Assembly (NCBI GenBank): GCA_949128115.1
Contig: OX421962.1
Coordinates: forward strand, 55,593,787-55,657,786
Direction of reading: 5' to 3'
DNA: 64,000 bases
Source: Anaspis maculata
Taxonomy: Eukaryota > Arthropoda > Insecta > Coleoptera > Scraptiidae
Shown: positions 1 through 10,448 of the stretch, one piece after another
How positions within the stretch are numbered: position 1 is the stretch's first letter
Layout of the letters: each line of letters starts with the position of its first letter
Translations under genes and position numbers: made by a program
The notes under the pieces: model-generated
Databases searched by the model: none
Told to the model about the DNA's origin: nothing
Seen by the model: only the letters and a program-made list of their open reading frames with translations

Positions 1-833
1 CGGAATATATGAAAAATCAAGCAATCATTTAGTTTATTGCTTACTTTCCTAGCAAAATGTTATACTTTTACATGCTCTAGCACAAATTTTGACGCATTCC
101 ATGCATCTATTTGTTAATTGTAATGGTAAAATTGATCATTTGTTCGAAATTATGGCCTGATCAAATATACCGCCATTACCTATACCTGCCCACGCCGTCG
201 CAGAAGAGCCCAATCTGTATAGGAAGAAGAACTATTTCAAAGGTCGAGGAAAAGTACCATTTTGAAGTTGGCGAATTCTAGCCAAAAGTGTGATACCGAA
301 TGTTGAATTGGCTTTCCAAAAATGTGAAACACATTGGAATCCACACATTTTCTGTCCACGTTACAGCCCCTGAACTGACACTATGCAAATTGTTACGTAA
401 AATTAGGAAATACATTTTGAGTAATTTTCACTGAGTTTTAGCAGACGCTGTATCTCAGAGACTATTGACCACAAAGTAATGAGTTGAGTACCTACTGATC
501 TTTTGAGAATTTACCGGGCTACATTTGCTTCGCAGGTATTAGTGCTCTAAAGGTAATAGTTTACAAGTTATTAAGAAAAAAATTAAAATTTTCAAGGATA
601 TCGCTCTTTTATTGGTTCTGAAAAAAAATCCAAGCCTTGGAATTTTCAGGAATTTCAGTCTGTTATTCTACGTTGAATTCTGCATCGATCCACCAAATTT
701 TGTCAACTTACGAATTTATTTCCGGTTTGGCCAGATTTTTGCTTAATTTGACTGGACTACCAAGTATCATAACGTAAAATCGATTTTGATCAAAACAATC
801 CAGTGGCGTAGAATTAGGGGACTTTCTTACTTA
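1..833. other. Non-coding flank of the palindrome pile
   Basis: I see no gene here. The sequence is AT-rich and has no long open frame. From about 801 it enters a short repeat that starts CAGTGGCGTAGAA, the same motif found in the palindromic elements downstream. That repeat is interrupted at 838 by the LTR retrotransposon. Confidence 0.5.
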
Positions 834-837
834 CATC

Positions 838-1033
838 TGTAATCATTTGAATTTAAAAATTTACCGCCAGTGCGCAGCAAGTTTGACATAAGGATGACAG
901 TTAAAAGTTGGAGGGAAGAGGTGGTTGGTTGACGGTCGGCGATGTATTGTTTACTTTTCCTCATTATATTATTTTGTTGAAAATTACGAGTTTCACTGGA
1001 AAATACTGTAGGGAAACATCCTGATAGCTACCA
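838..1033 (+). repeat. 5' LTR (196 bp)
   Basis: Begins TGTAATCATT and matches 4397-4592 except for CATT versus CGTT in the TTATATTATTTTG stretch and one base near the 3' end. TG...CA termini are typical of LTRs. A TTATATTA stretch could serve as a TATA-like element; this is inference. A TTTTCAG just downstream (about 1036-1042) resembles a splice acceptor. Confidence 0.93.
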
Positions 1034-1133
1034 CATTTTCAGAAGTGGCATTTGAAGAGCCGAGATCGCCGAGGAAAATCGCGGATTTTACAGTTTTGTT
1101 TTAGCATTCCACGTGTGGTGATTGTTAAACAAG

Positions 1134-4100
1134 ATGAGCGAAAGAGAATCGAGACCGTTAACGCGAAATCAGGCAAGATTGATGGGTATCGAAGTCGAGG
1201 ACCGAAGGCATGATGAGGAGGTCGATGAGGATCAGGATTTTTCCTCCGTGCATGGTGGTGACGATCGAGAATCCCATAATCGAGTGCTAGATGATGATGC
1301 AACAGGTGCGAGTGGCACAGGCACAGGTGGACAAGGCCGAATACCTGTCCCCCAAGACAATAATTTTGCAGTTATGTGTCGAATGTTGGAAATGATCGAA
1401 ACAAATCGAGCAAATTCAGAAAGGAATATGATGTATTTATTGCAACAGAGAAATGCTGAGACCGAGGTAAAATATCATGTTATGCCCGATTTAAGTAAAG
1501 CCGTAGGTACATTCAACGGCGAGATTGGTGAAGCTGCAAGTGTATGGATTCAGAAGATTAATCATACCGGAGTGCTCCACGCATGGCCTGAAGAATTCAA
1601 GTTGCAAACTGCTGTGATGAATTTGACTGAAGCAGGACAGGAATGGTGGGAAGCAAAACGAGCCGTGTGCAAAACTTGGGCTCAGTTTCAAGCAGCTTTC
1701 GAGAAAACATTTTTTGTGAAAACAAGTCTGACCGAATGTTGGACTAAGATGACGAACAGAGTTCAACAAGCTGGCGAATCGACGTCCGCTTATTGTTTGG
1801 CAAAATTCAAGTTGTGTCAGGCATTGAATTTAGGGTTTTCAGAAACAAAAGAGCAAACATTGCGAGGTTTGAGAGAACGAGCGTTAGTTCAGAGTCTTTT
1901 AGGCAAAAATCACATTGACGAGGATGATTTGTTGCATGATTGTGTTGCATTTTCCAAGGTCTTGAGTGCAACTGAATCGAGAAGCGAAGTTAAGAAGGTT
2001 GCGCAAGTGAAGATTGCTCCAAAGGCCAATGAAAGTCGTTCGAGCTCAATAAAGTGTTTTAATTGTTCTGAAATCGGACATGTAGCCAGTTCATGCCCAA
2101 AGCCGAAAATAGAAAAATGTTTCAGCTGCAAGTTAGAAGGTCACATTTTCAAGGATTGTCCTATCAAGAGTGAAAAGAAGGACGTGAAAACAAACACGAT
2201 TGAGAAGCAGAATGTGAACGTCATCACATGTGAAGCAGTCGAAAAGTATTTGCGAAAAGTACACGTCAATATGGTTGAATTACAAGCGATGGTAGATTGT
2301 GGAAGTGCTGTATGTACAGTAAAAGAATCGATCGCAGTGAAGAGCAAATGGATGGTCGAAAAATTGGAAATGGAATTGCATGGTTTTGGAAACGCCGTAG
2401 TGAAGTGTTCGCAAGTTACTTATGCTGACGTCAAGATCGATGATGTCGAGCTCACTTGTATACCCATGTGGATTGTCCCAGATAACGTTCAGTCCACAGA
2501 TGTCATTATCGGAAGATCCTTTACGGAAAATAATAAGGTTGTATATCTTAAGGTAGATAACAAATTGTTATTTGTAGCACGAGAACATTTTCAATGTGCA
2601 AGTCCACATGTTGAGCCGAGCAAAATCAAAGTACAGGCTTGTGAGAAAGTCAAAGTGCCTGCTGGTTCAATGATGTTCGTTGAAGCTATTGCTGATAATC
2701 AGAAGGTAACCGTGCCTTTGATGAATCATAGTTTTTCGCCAAAGACTGTGAAAAATGGACAAGTCATAACACGTGTCAAAGCAACTTGTATCGGTGAAAA
2801 GCAAGATGTTACACCAAAGAAGATTACCGAAGACATGCTGAATTGTTCGACTAATGTTACCCGAGAAGAGCGTGAGACCATTGGAAGTATCGTCCAAGAA
2901 TGTAAGGCAAATGGGATTGTAATCGAAACTGAAGGTGAAAGAAGTGTCCATGAAGTTCAAAAAGTTGCTGGGTATGTTTTTGACAAATCGAGAGTATGGA
3001 AAGTTCTGAAAGAGAATGGCAAGGAACGAAAGCTTTATGTGATTCCCAAAACTGCTCGAAAAAGTATTGTGGTCAAAAGTCACGATTTACATGGTCATTT
3101 TGGTATTGATCGGACAGTGGCGAAAATACGGGAAAGGTACTGGTTTCCAAAAATGCGTAATTATGTGAAGCGTCACATACACGCTTGTATTGAATGTTTG
3201 ATGTGTAAAGTCCCTGGAGGCAAAAGGCCTGGAGAATTACATCCGTACCAAGTACCTAGAAGACCATTCGAGAGAATACACGTGGACCATGTTGGACCGT
3301 TCCAGAAGAGTCAGTTGGAAAACATGTACGTGATGGTAGTCATTTGTCCTTTGACAAAGTTTGTCAAATTGTATCCTGTGAAGACTACAAGAGCTTCAGA
3401 AGTTGTTGAAAAGATGCAGAGCTTCGTGAACAGTTATGGTGTGCCCCGAGTAATAATCAGTGACAGAGGAACTGGTTTCACGTCACAGCTATTCGAAACC
3501 TATTGTGAAGAAATTGGTTCGAAGCACGTTTTGATTTCGTCCCGATGGCCCCAGAGCAACGGACAAGTCGAAATCGTCATGAAGTCATTGGTGCCAACTA
3601 TCATGACATGTATAGATGCTGAAGATGAATGGGATTCGAAGATGGCAGACGTTGAACGAAGCCTGAACACTGTGGTTAACAAGACCACTGGCAAAATTCC
3701 TTTCGAGGTGTTACATGGATACCTACCCGTGTTCAAGGATGGTGTTGTCGTGCAAGCTGCAGATCGAGACGAAGAGTGGACCCCACCAGAGGAAGTTCAG
3801 CGCGAGGTGAGAGCAGCGATTCAACAAGAACAAGCCAAGATGAAACGGAGATACGACGCCAGGCATTACAAGGGATGTAAATATAATGTTGGCGATATTG
3901 TTGTACTGCGCAATTATATTGCAGGAGGTTTGGGTCTACCGACCAAGTTGCAAATGCGGTATCGAGGTCCATTGGTGATTGCAGAGTGTCTGCCAGGCGA
4001 TACTTACCGTGTTACGAGTATTGGAGACGAAGGTCGTAAATTCACCACAACGGCTAACGTAGCGCAGCTGAAGCTCTACAGGCCGCAGACGGACGATCTC

Positions 4101-4271
4101 AAAGACAGCAGTGAGTCACAGTCTGGATCAGATGAAGAAACCGTAATCGCTCCTGAACGAGTAGCAGACGAACACAGTGTCGAAGTGAGACAGAACACCA
4201 CAGACAATCTTGAGCCAAGTCAAAGAAGAGCAAGAAAGAAGCCAGCTCATTTGGCTGATTACGTGGAATAG
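1134..4271 (+). CDS. Fused Gag-protease-integrase polyprotein, RT/RNase H missing
   Basis: I chose the ATG at 1134, giving 1045 residues; the frame extends four codons upstream only by way of a TTG. Residues about 85-270 resemble the retrotransposon gag domain (VWIQKI, WWEAKR, TAWF-like blocks). Two CCHC zinc knuckles follow at about 308-322 and 329-342 (CFNCSEIGHVASSC and CFSCKLEGHIFKDC). A retropepsin-like segment has MVDCGSAVCTV near residue 387 (DCG where DTG or DSG is usual) and a VIIGRSF flap near 460. About residues 585-600 (IVQECKANGIVIE) resemble the linker that normally precedes reverse transcriptase. The frame then passes straight into the integrase: an HHCC-type zinc-binding region (about 650-691), then core residues D718, D777 and E813 with 35 residues between the last two. 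The C-terminus has a GPY/F-like module (MRYRGPLVIAE). The frame is entirely open, so the RT/RNase H deletion was in frame. Confidence 0.92.
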   Translation: MSERESRPLTRNQARLMGIEVEDRRHDEEVDEDQDFSSVHGGDDRESHNRVLDDDATGASGTGTGGQGRIPVPQDNNFAVMCRMLEMIETNRANSERNMMYLLQQRNAETEVKYHVMPDLSKAVGTFNGEIGEAASVWIQKINHTGVLHAWPEEFKLQTAVMNLTEAGQEWWEAKRAVCKTWAQFQAAFEKTFFVKTSLTECWTKMTNRVQQAGESTSAYCLAKFKLCQALNLGFSETKEQTLRGLRERALVQSLLGKNHIDEDDLLHDCVAFSKVLSATESRSEVKKVAQVKIAPKANESRSSSIKCFNCSEIGHVASSCPKPKIEKCFSCKLEGHIFKDCPIKSEKKDVKTNTIEKQNVNVITCEAVEKYLRKVHVNMVELQAMVDCGSAVCTVKESIAVKSKWMVEKLEMELHGFGNAVVKCSQVTYADVKIDDVELTCIPMWIVPDNVQSTDVIIGRSFTENNKVVYLKVDNKLLFVAREHFQCASPHVEPSKIKVQACEKVKVPAGSMMFVEAIADNQKVTVPLMNHSFSPKTVKNGQVITRVKATCIGEKQDVTPKKITEDMLNCSTNVTREERETIGSIVQECKANGIVIETEGERSVHEVQKVAGYVFDKSRVWKVLKENGKERKLYVIPKTARKSIVVKSHDLHGHFGIDRTVAKIRERYWFPKMRNYVKRHIHACIECLMCKVPGGKRPGELHPYQVPRRPFERIHVDHVGPFQKSQLENMYVMVVICPLTKFVKLYPVKTTRASEVVEKMQSFVNSYGVPRVIISDRGTGFTSQLFETYCEEIGSKHVLISSRWPQSNGQVEIVMKSLVPTIMTCIDAEDEWDSKMADVERSLNTVVNKTTGKIPFEVLHGYLPVFKDGVVVQAADRDEEWTPPEEVQREVRAAIQQEQAKMKRRYDARHYKGCKYNVGDIVVLRNYIAGGLGLPTKLQMRYRGPLVIAECLPGDTYRVTSIGDEGRKFTTTANVAQLKLYRPQTDDLKDSSESQSGSDEETVIAPERVADEHSVEVRQNTTDNLEPSQRRARKKPAHLADYVE

Positions 4272-4396
4272 TGAACTATGTTAATTGTGTACAATTAAGT
4301 TCATTAATTATCAGATTGTTAACTAGGATAAGAATTAGAATCTTTTGTTTTGTACTATATGCTAACGAGGGCGTTAGAGTGTCAGGAGTGACCGAA

Positions 4397-4592
4397 TGTA
4401 ATCATTTGAATTTAAAAATTTACCGCCAGTGCGCAGCAAGTTTGACATAAGGATGACAGTTAAAAGTTGGAGGGAAGAGGTGGTTGGTTGACGGTCGGCG
4501 ATGTATTGTTTACTTTTCCTCGTTATATTATTTTGTTGAAAATTACGAGTTTCACTGGAAAATACTGTAGGGAAACATCCTGATAGCTAACA
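4397..4592 (+). repeat. 3' LTR (196 bp)
   Basis: Direct copy of 838-1033 with two differences. Followed at once by CATC, the second copy of the target-site duplication, and then by the right half of the interrupted CAGTGGCGTAGA repeat (CTACACCACTGG). Confidence 0.93.
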
Positions 4593-4665
4593 CATCCACT
4601 TATCTGCTACACCACTGGATATTTTTCAAAATTAATAATTTTTTTGAATTTGCCGTTTAATCCAG

Positions 4666-5321
4666 AAAAAAAGTTGCTCTCGCAAAACTTTGATTGGAGG
4701 CTTTGTTTTCGAGTTATTCGAACTTTTAAGTTCTGAGTCGAAAAAATGGCTGGCATATCGAGGAAAACAGCAAACCCTTCAATCAATTTTGTTTTCAATT
4801 ATTCATGTTGATTAATGTACTACTTTCTTTTGATTTTACTTGAGTTGTGTGAGTTCATACCTACAATTACCTTGATTTTACAGTTCATCAATTTTGAAGA
4901 AAGTTGAACTAAGGAAAAAAATTTATTAGCGGTACAGAAGCCGGGATGGAAGACAAAATTGCATGTCAGTCAATGTATAGGTGCGTTCAGTCAGCTTAAG
5001 GTGCGTTCAGTCAGCTTATTTAGCCGCAATTTCAATTTTAGCCGTAAGCGCTGCGTCGCTTATTGGCTGTTCCGAGGAGGCTGGTTCATAAGAGCCAATA
5101 GGCGTCGCTGCGCTTGCGACTAAAATTAAAACTTGCGGCTAAATAAGCTGACTGAACGCACCTTTTACAGTTATTTTTGTTCTCTAGTCATGTACCTATC
5201 TGCTTCTAAATAGCAGGGACTTGAATTTTGCGTTTTTTTTATTGATCTCAAAGTTCGAAATTTGAATAACCCGAAAACGAGGCCTCCAATCAAAATTTCA
5301 CAAGAGCAACTTTTTTTTTAA
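4666..5321. repeat. Inverted pair of the GTTGCTCTCGCAAAA module, with a MITE between
   Basis: About 65 bp at 4666-4730 (AAAAGTTGCTCTCGCAAAAC, GATTGGAGGCTTTGTTTTCG) recur inverted at about 5251-5321 (CGAAAACGAGGCCTCCAATC, CACAAGAGCAACTTTTTT). Related single copies occur near 8045-8110, 18590, 18880, 24080 and 60415. The segment between the arms holds the 163-bp MITE at 5000-5162. This is the outer shell of another palindrome. No protein-coding content. Confidence 0.7.
5000..5162. mobile_element. Near-fully palindromic MITE
   Basis: Starts GGTGCGTTCAGTCAGCTTAT and ends with its reverse complement; the arms pair for about 70 bp each around a short centre. The first 19 bp are also present as an extra direct copy at 4980-4998, so part of one end was duplicated. 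There is no coding capacity. The family is unknown; I could not fix a target duplication. Confidence 0.8.
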
Positions 5322-5323
5322 TA

Positions 5324-6573
5324 TACAGGGTGGTCCAGGTTTTAGTCGACAAACTTTGCAGGCTAATAGAGGATAAAAAATGAAGTTGACTCACCCCAAA
5401 AAGTACATATCTAAAATGCATATTAAATGAGTTACAGGCCTTCAAAGTTGCAGAAAAAAATTGTTTTTTTCTTGATAACTTTTGAACAGCTTTACCGATT
5501 TTGCTCAAATTTTGGAAATATGGTTAACAAACACGTCCCCGGTGATTTCTTGAACAAAATTCTGTCAGAATGACGCAGTGCCGTAGATATGGGGGGGTAC
5601 TAACCTTCTTATCCCCCTACTTTCTACGCCACTGGATATTTTGGAAAACCGTTGAAAGCATTGAATTCGGCGTTCAATTCTGAAGAGAAAATTGGCGTGT
5701 CATTGCTACATTTGGAGCAGCGGTTTCTGAGATATTTGTGTTTAAAGGTTCAAAAACACCGAATTTCGCAAATGTTTCAAAATTCGAGCAAGCTTTGACC
5801 CATTCACTTTCAACTTTTTTTTCAATTTTAAGTTTATTGATCCATAATTTAGCTCATGAGAAATTGAAAACTGGTATGAAAATTCATAATTTCAGTAACT
5901 ATTAAATATTCAATAGGTACCTATTCACTTACTGATAGTTGGGGAGTTTAGTGAGAACAAGAACCAAGGGCCCATTGTTTCTTATTGGTCATGTTACTGA
6001 AATTATGAATTTTCACAACCAATTTTCAATTTCTCATGAGCTAAATTATGAATTAATGAACTTTACATTGAAAAAAAAGTTGGAAGTGAATATATCAAAG
6101 CTTGCTCGAATTTTGAAACATTTGCGTAATTCGGTGTTTTTGAACCTTTAAACACAAATATCTCCAAAACCGTTGCTCCAAATGTAGCAATGACACGCCA
6201 ATTTTCTCTTCAGAATTGAACGCCGAATTCAATACTTCCAACAATTTTTCAAAATATCTAGTGGCGTAGAAAGTAGGGGGGTAAGAGGATTAGTACCCCC
6301 CCATATCTACGACACTGCCTCATTCTGACAGAATTTTTTCCAAGAAATCACTGAGGACGTGTTCGTTAACCATATGTGCAATATTTGAGCGAAATCGGTC
6401 AAGCTGTTCGAAAGTTATCAATACAAAAACAATTTTTTTCTGCAACTTTGAAGGCCTCTAACTTTTTTAATAAGTATGCATTTTAGATATGTACTTTTTG
6501 GAGCGAGTCGACTTCTTTTTTTATCCTCTATCAGCCTGCAAAGTTTGTCGACTAAAACCTGGACCACCCTGTA
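5324..6573. mobile_element. Palindromic TACAGGGTGG element, 1.25 kb
   Basis: The left arm (5324-5899) and right arm (5993-6573) are inverted copies of about 575-580 bp at high identity, with a spacer of about 93 bp. Both termini read TACAGGGTGGTCCAGGTTTT. Each arm contains a small core bounded by GTGGCGTAGA and TCTACGCCACTGG-like sequences (5578-5632 and 6258-6313). No open frame looks like a protein. It abuts the next palindromic element directly: CCACCCTGTA joins TACAGGGTGA with no bases between. Confidence 0.88.
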
Positions 6574-7802
6574 TACAGGGTGATTCACCACCAAATGGAC
6601 ATAGCTTAAGGATAGGTCCAGTTTTTCCAGGCGAACCTGGATCTGGTTTTGAAATTTTTCTAACGCTGTTCGCTTCGAAGCTACAGGGTGATTCATGTAT
6701 TTCGTAGAATTTTTTGACAAGCCATAACTTTAGAACAACCCAACAGATTGGTTTGAAATTTTATGGTTTTATTCTTCTATTGATATCTGACACATCACTT
6801 TATCAATGAGTTGAAAATTTCCAGGGCCGGCCTTGAAAAAAAATTTCAAAGCTTTTTTGATTTAAAGACACTCTGTATGCATATTATTCAAAATTCATTT
6901 TCATATTCAAAAACTACAAGAAACATGCTATCAATATCGCAAAAAAAATTGCTTGGCACCATCAAGCTGTCAAAAGAAAATTGATGATCCTAATGATTTT
7001 TGAGGCTAGGATTTTTTGTAAATTATTATTTTCAAATATTCACAAATGATTTATTATGGCCCCAAATTTCAGCCGTTTCGTCATTAAAGTAAAAATGACA
7101 TTTTTCTCGTTTTCTCAGTAGTAGCAAAAAGTTTCAGCCGAATTTTCAAAAAATCATTGTCACGTGTGTCAGCTTCACTTCTATCCCAATTTGAGCTGAA
7201 ATTGAGGAACGTATCAAAAAATTTTTGAAAATTCTGATGAAATTTTTTGTTATTTCTGAGAAAACGAGAAAAATGTCATTTTCATTTTTCTGACGAAACG
7301 GCTGAAATTCAGGGTCATAATAGATCATTTGCAAATATTTGAAAATAATAATATAGAAAAAGTCCTAACCTCAAAAATCATTACGATTGTCAAAATTTTC
7401 TTGACAGCTCAATGGTGCCAAGCAATTTTTTTCGCGTTATTATTAGTATGTTTGATGTAGTCTCCGAATTTGAAAATGAAATTCAGAAAATGTGCATACA
7501 GAATGTATTTTTTTGAAAAAAGATTTGAAGTTTTTTTTTACAAGGCCGGCCCTGGAAACTTTGAACTGTTTGATAGGGCGATGTGTCAGATATCAATAGA
7601 AGAATCAACCCACAAAGTTTCAATCCAATCTATTCGGTCGTTCTGAAGATACGGCTTGTCAAAAAATTCGACAAAATACATGAATCACCCTGTAACTTCG
7701 AAACAAACAGTGTTAGAAAAATTTCAAAGCCAGATCCTGGTTCGCCTGGTAAAACTGGACCTACCCTTAGGCTATGTCCATTTGGTGGTGAATCACCCTG
7801 TA
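6574..7802. mobile_element. Palindromic TACAGGGTGATTC element, 1.23 kb
   Basis: The left arm 6574-7160 and right arm about 7215-7802 are inverted copies. Both ends read TACAGGGTGATTCACCACCA, and a second internal ACAGGGTGATTCATGTATTT is also repeated in inverse (6684 and about 7679). The arms share CAAGGCCGGCC-type and GAAACGGCTGAAAT blocks. The short translated frames at both ends are mirror copies, not genes. It lies back to back with the related element to its left. Confidence 0.87.
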
Positions 7803-7842
7803 TAAAGACAAATTCAAAAAAATTATCAATTTTAAAAATATC

Positions 7843-7900
7843 CAGTGGCGTAGCAGATAAGTGGATGTAAGATAGAAAACCCCCTGATTCTACGCCACTG
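7843..7900 (-). repeat. Empty-site paralogue of the LTR element's target
   Basis: Read on the minus strand, this 58-bp repeat runs from CAGTGGCGTAGAATCAGG through TTACATCCACTTATCTG to a CGCCACTG end. It matches 801-837 joined to 4597-4617 with only one CATC. It therefore shows what the LTR element's target looked like before insertion. The ends (CAGTGGCGTAG) resemble short hAT-type TIRs; that assignment is inference. Confidence 0.85.
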
Positions 7901-8459
7901 AATTGTTCAGATCAAAATCGTTCTTACTTTACGATACTTGATGATCTCAACATCACTTGTGTGAATTTAGAACTGATTATCTTCAATGATGTAGCAATGC
8001 AAATTTTAAGCAAATTTTGTTGCAAGATTGATCAGATATCTTTAAACTGAATTATCTCGAAAAGTACGTAGGTCTCCTATCGAAATTTTGCAGAGCAACT
8101 TTTTGCTCAAAATTGAATGAGCAACTCGAAAATGGTTTTGGAAAATTTGCAGTGGGGAAAAAAGTAGGGATGATGAAAGGGGCGCAGCCACCCCTATCTA
8201 CGTCATGGGGCTGGTCTCACCAAATGTGTTATTTGAGGTTAATAGGCATATGGTTAGTGAACACGTGTAAGAAATTTGACGCAAATCAGTTGAACAGTAT
8301 GAAAGTTAGGTGGAAAGAATTGTATTTGTTTTCCAACTTTGAAGAGCTGTATCTCCGTTATTACGGGTTTTTGAACAAAATTTTTACATGCATGTCTCAT
8401 TCTTTTCTGACGCTCTATCGACTGGCAAAATCTTTGCGAATCAACACGGGACACCTGTA
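7901..8459. other. Divergent half-element without a gene
   Basis: No gene. It contains a diverged copy of the third module (AATTATCTCGAAAAGTACG ... GCAGAGCAACTTTTTGC, about 8050-8110), a CAGTGGGGAAA core relative (8150) and an AGCTGTATCTCCGTTATT stretch (about 8346). It ends GGGACACCTGTA against the next element, forming a 22-bp perfect palindrome across the junction. It looks like one arm of an old palindromic element. Confidence 0.5.
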
Positions 8460-9368
8460 TACAGGTGTCCGTTTTTTGAGGCTAAGCATGGGTATCTCGC
8501 TTATCTTGAGAGATACAAAGTCGGTTAAATTAGAAAAAAGTTGCGCATTTTTATGACGATCAATGATTCAAAAAGAAATTTGACGTATCGATTTTAGTTT
8601 TTGAGATATCGTGAAAAAACAGAAATTTGAATTTTTGTTTCTATTTTTCATTCAAAAACCGGTTGGAGGTGGCCTTTTCTAATCTAGACATTGTCAGGGT
8701 ACTTTTTCAAGGGGAATTCAAAGCTGCCAAAATCTTTATTCCAGCTTTCAAAGCAACCGGGATACGACATTCAACTTTTTTCCATATTGAATTTTGATAT
8801 TTTTTAAAACGGTATTCTTTTCTGGTTACAACGATGTGCCACATGTCATTAATGAATAAATGTTCAACATTTACGTTTTTTTATTGTCGGTGCTGATTTT
8901 GTTTCCAAAGCACTCTTTGAAAAATAGAAATTTTTTTTGCTTAAAAGCATGAATTCAACAGTGGCGTGTGACACATCGTTGTAACCAGAAAAAAATATTG
9001 TATTCAAAAATGTCAAAATCCAATATGGCGCCCATAAGAGAAAAAAAAGTTGTATGTCAGATCTCGGTTGTTTTGAAAGCTAGAATGAAGATTTTGGCAA
9101 CATTGAATTTCCCTTGAAAAAGTGCCTCCACAACGTCTCAATTAGAAAAGGCTACCTTCAACCGTTTTTCAAATAAAAAATAAAAACAAAAATTACAAAT
9201 TTCTGTTTTTTCTCAATATCTCAAAAACTAAAACTAACAAGTCAAATATCTTCTTGGATAATTATTGATCGTCATAAAAATTCGCAACTTTTTTCTAATT
9301 TAACCGACTCTGTATCTCTAAAGATAAGCGAGATACCCATGCTTAGCCTCGAAAAACGGACACCTGTA
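8460..9368. mobile_element. Palindromic TACAGGTGTCCG element, 0.91 kb
   Basis: The left arm 8460 to about 8845 and right arm about 8966-9368 are inverted copies. Both termini read TACAGGTGTCCGTTTTT followed by GAGGCTAAGCATGGGTATCT. The arms share blocks such as TCTGGTTACAACGATGTG and AGATACCCATGCTTAGC. The central spacer of about 120 bp is AT-rich. No coding capacity. It is related in layout, not closely in sequence, to the two elements at 5.3-7.8 kb. Confidence 0.86.
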
Positions 9369-9436
9369 TATCAACTTATTAGGTAGGTACTTTTGTGTAC
9401 CGAACTTGGTCAAAATCCAGTAATTCAATTTCGAGT

Positions 9437-10158
9437 TATAACTAACGTGACCATACGTCCCGTTTCGAACGGGACTGTCCCTTTTTTCGGAACTCCGTCC
9501 CGGTGTCCCCGAAAAGAGCCTCGGGACGCAAAATTGTCCCGTTTCCCCAAAGCGCGGCACAAATGCACCAGTATAGAAAGTCTTTTCTTTAAAATTAACA
9601 AATTGTGGACGTCTGAAAATACCCTGTTACAGGTTACCGTCCTTATGGCAATAACAAATTCAACACAAATATAAAAAAACGTGCCAAGAACCTCATTCTT
9701 ATCTAAAATCATCACCAGCTGTATTAGAACCAATTTGTTCCTCTGACAAATATAAAAATAAATAGCTGGAACATTTGTGTTGTGTGTTGCATAACTTTTA
9801 AAAGTAATGATAAATTGATACTTTTTGATAAATGAAAAGCTATTTATATATTTTTTCACTGATAACCTAGGTCGGCATTCATAAAGGAAACTCACATTTG
9901 ATCACGCTACTTGAGCTGCCAAAATGTATGGAATTGGCCATCCAAATCCCATACATTTTGACGAGCAAAAGGGACTTTTGATGCCACTGAAAAGTGGATT
10001 AGTAGAAGCAGTAGAACTCTTCGCATACCTTTATTTTGAAAATTCAAATTTGGCATTATTTGACCTCTTTAAAGAGAAATGTATGGGCGATGTTATTGGA
10101 TTTCCAAATTTTCGATGTCCCGTTTTGAGTCAAAAAATAAATGGTCACGTTAGTTATA
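9437..10158. mobile_element. Non-autonomous TIR element with TATAACTAACGTGACCAT ends
   Basis: The 18-bp terminus TATAACTAACGTGACCAT recurs inverted at 10141-10158. Subterminal blocks CGTCCCGTTT and CCCGTTTTGAG are also roughly inverted. The interior (722 bp in total) has no recognisable transposase. The short frame at 9924-10163 (about 79 residues) overlaps the right end and shows no domain I know. The superfamily is unresolved. Confidence 0.65.
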
Positions 10159-10448
10159 TCTAACATGAAAGAACCATTTTCAAAACTCAAGTTTGAAAGC
10201 CTGTATCTCCGTTATAATGCGTTTCCGATAATAATTTTTTCGAGAAAGTCCACTTATTTATTTTTTTATGTTTTACCATCTCCTAAAATATTGACCTAAA
10301 ATACTGATAAAGCGCAGGGCACTGAATCTCACCTCTGTTAATAAATAATAGACAGGGGTGGATTATGAAAGAATACGAGGTAAAGAGGTGTATTTTTGGT
10401 TGTAAAGTTACAGCTCTGAGGTTGAACCACACACTCACACAGTTCTAT

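Larger units (their letters stand above)
838..4592 (+). mobile_element. Young Ty3/gypsy-type LTR retrotransposon lacking reverse transcriptase
   Basis: The element is 3755 bp long, with two 196-bp direct LTRs that differ at only two positions. It starts TGTAATC and ends CTAACA, and is flanked by the 4-bp target duplication CATC (834-837 and 4593-4596). A single long frame between the LTRs encodes gag, two zinc knuckles, a protease-like motif and a complete DD35E integrase. Nothing resembling reverse transcriptase or RNase H lies between protease and integrase, so the element must be mobilised in trans or be a dead-end copy. The near-identity of the LTRs shows recent insertion. The target was a small CAGTGGCGTAGA repeat; an uninterrupted paralogue lies inverted at 7843-7900 and shows a single CATC, which supports the boundaries. 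I found no convincing tRNA primer site directly after the 5' LTR; a TGGCA lies 12 nt inside. No clean polypurine tract precedes the 3' LTR either. Confidence 0.93.

Noticed and set aside
1122..1133. Upstream extension of the gag-integrase frame by four codons
   Set aside because: It begins with TTG, not ATG; the ATG at 1134 is the first credible eukaryotic start.
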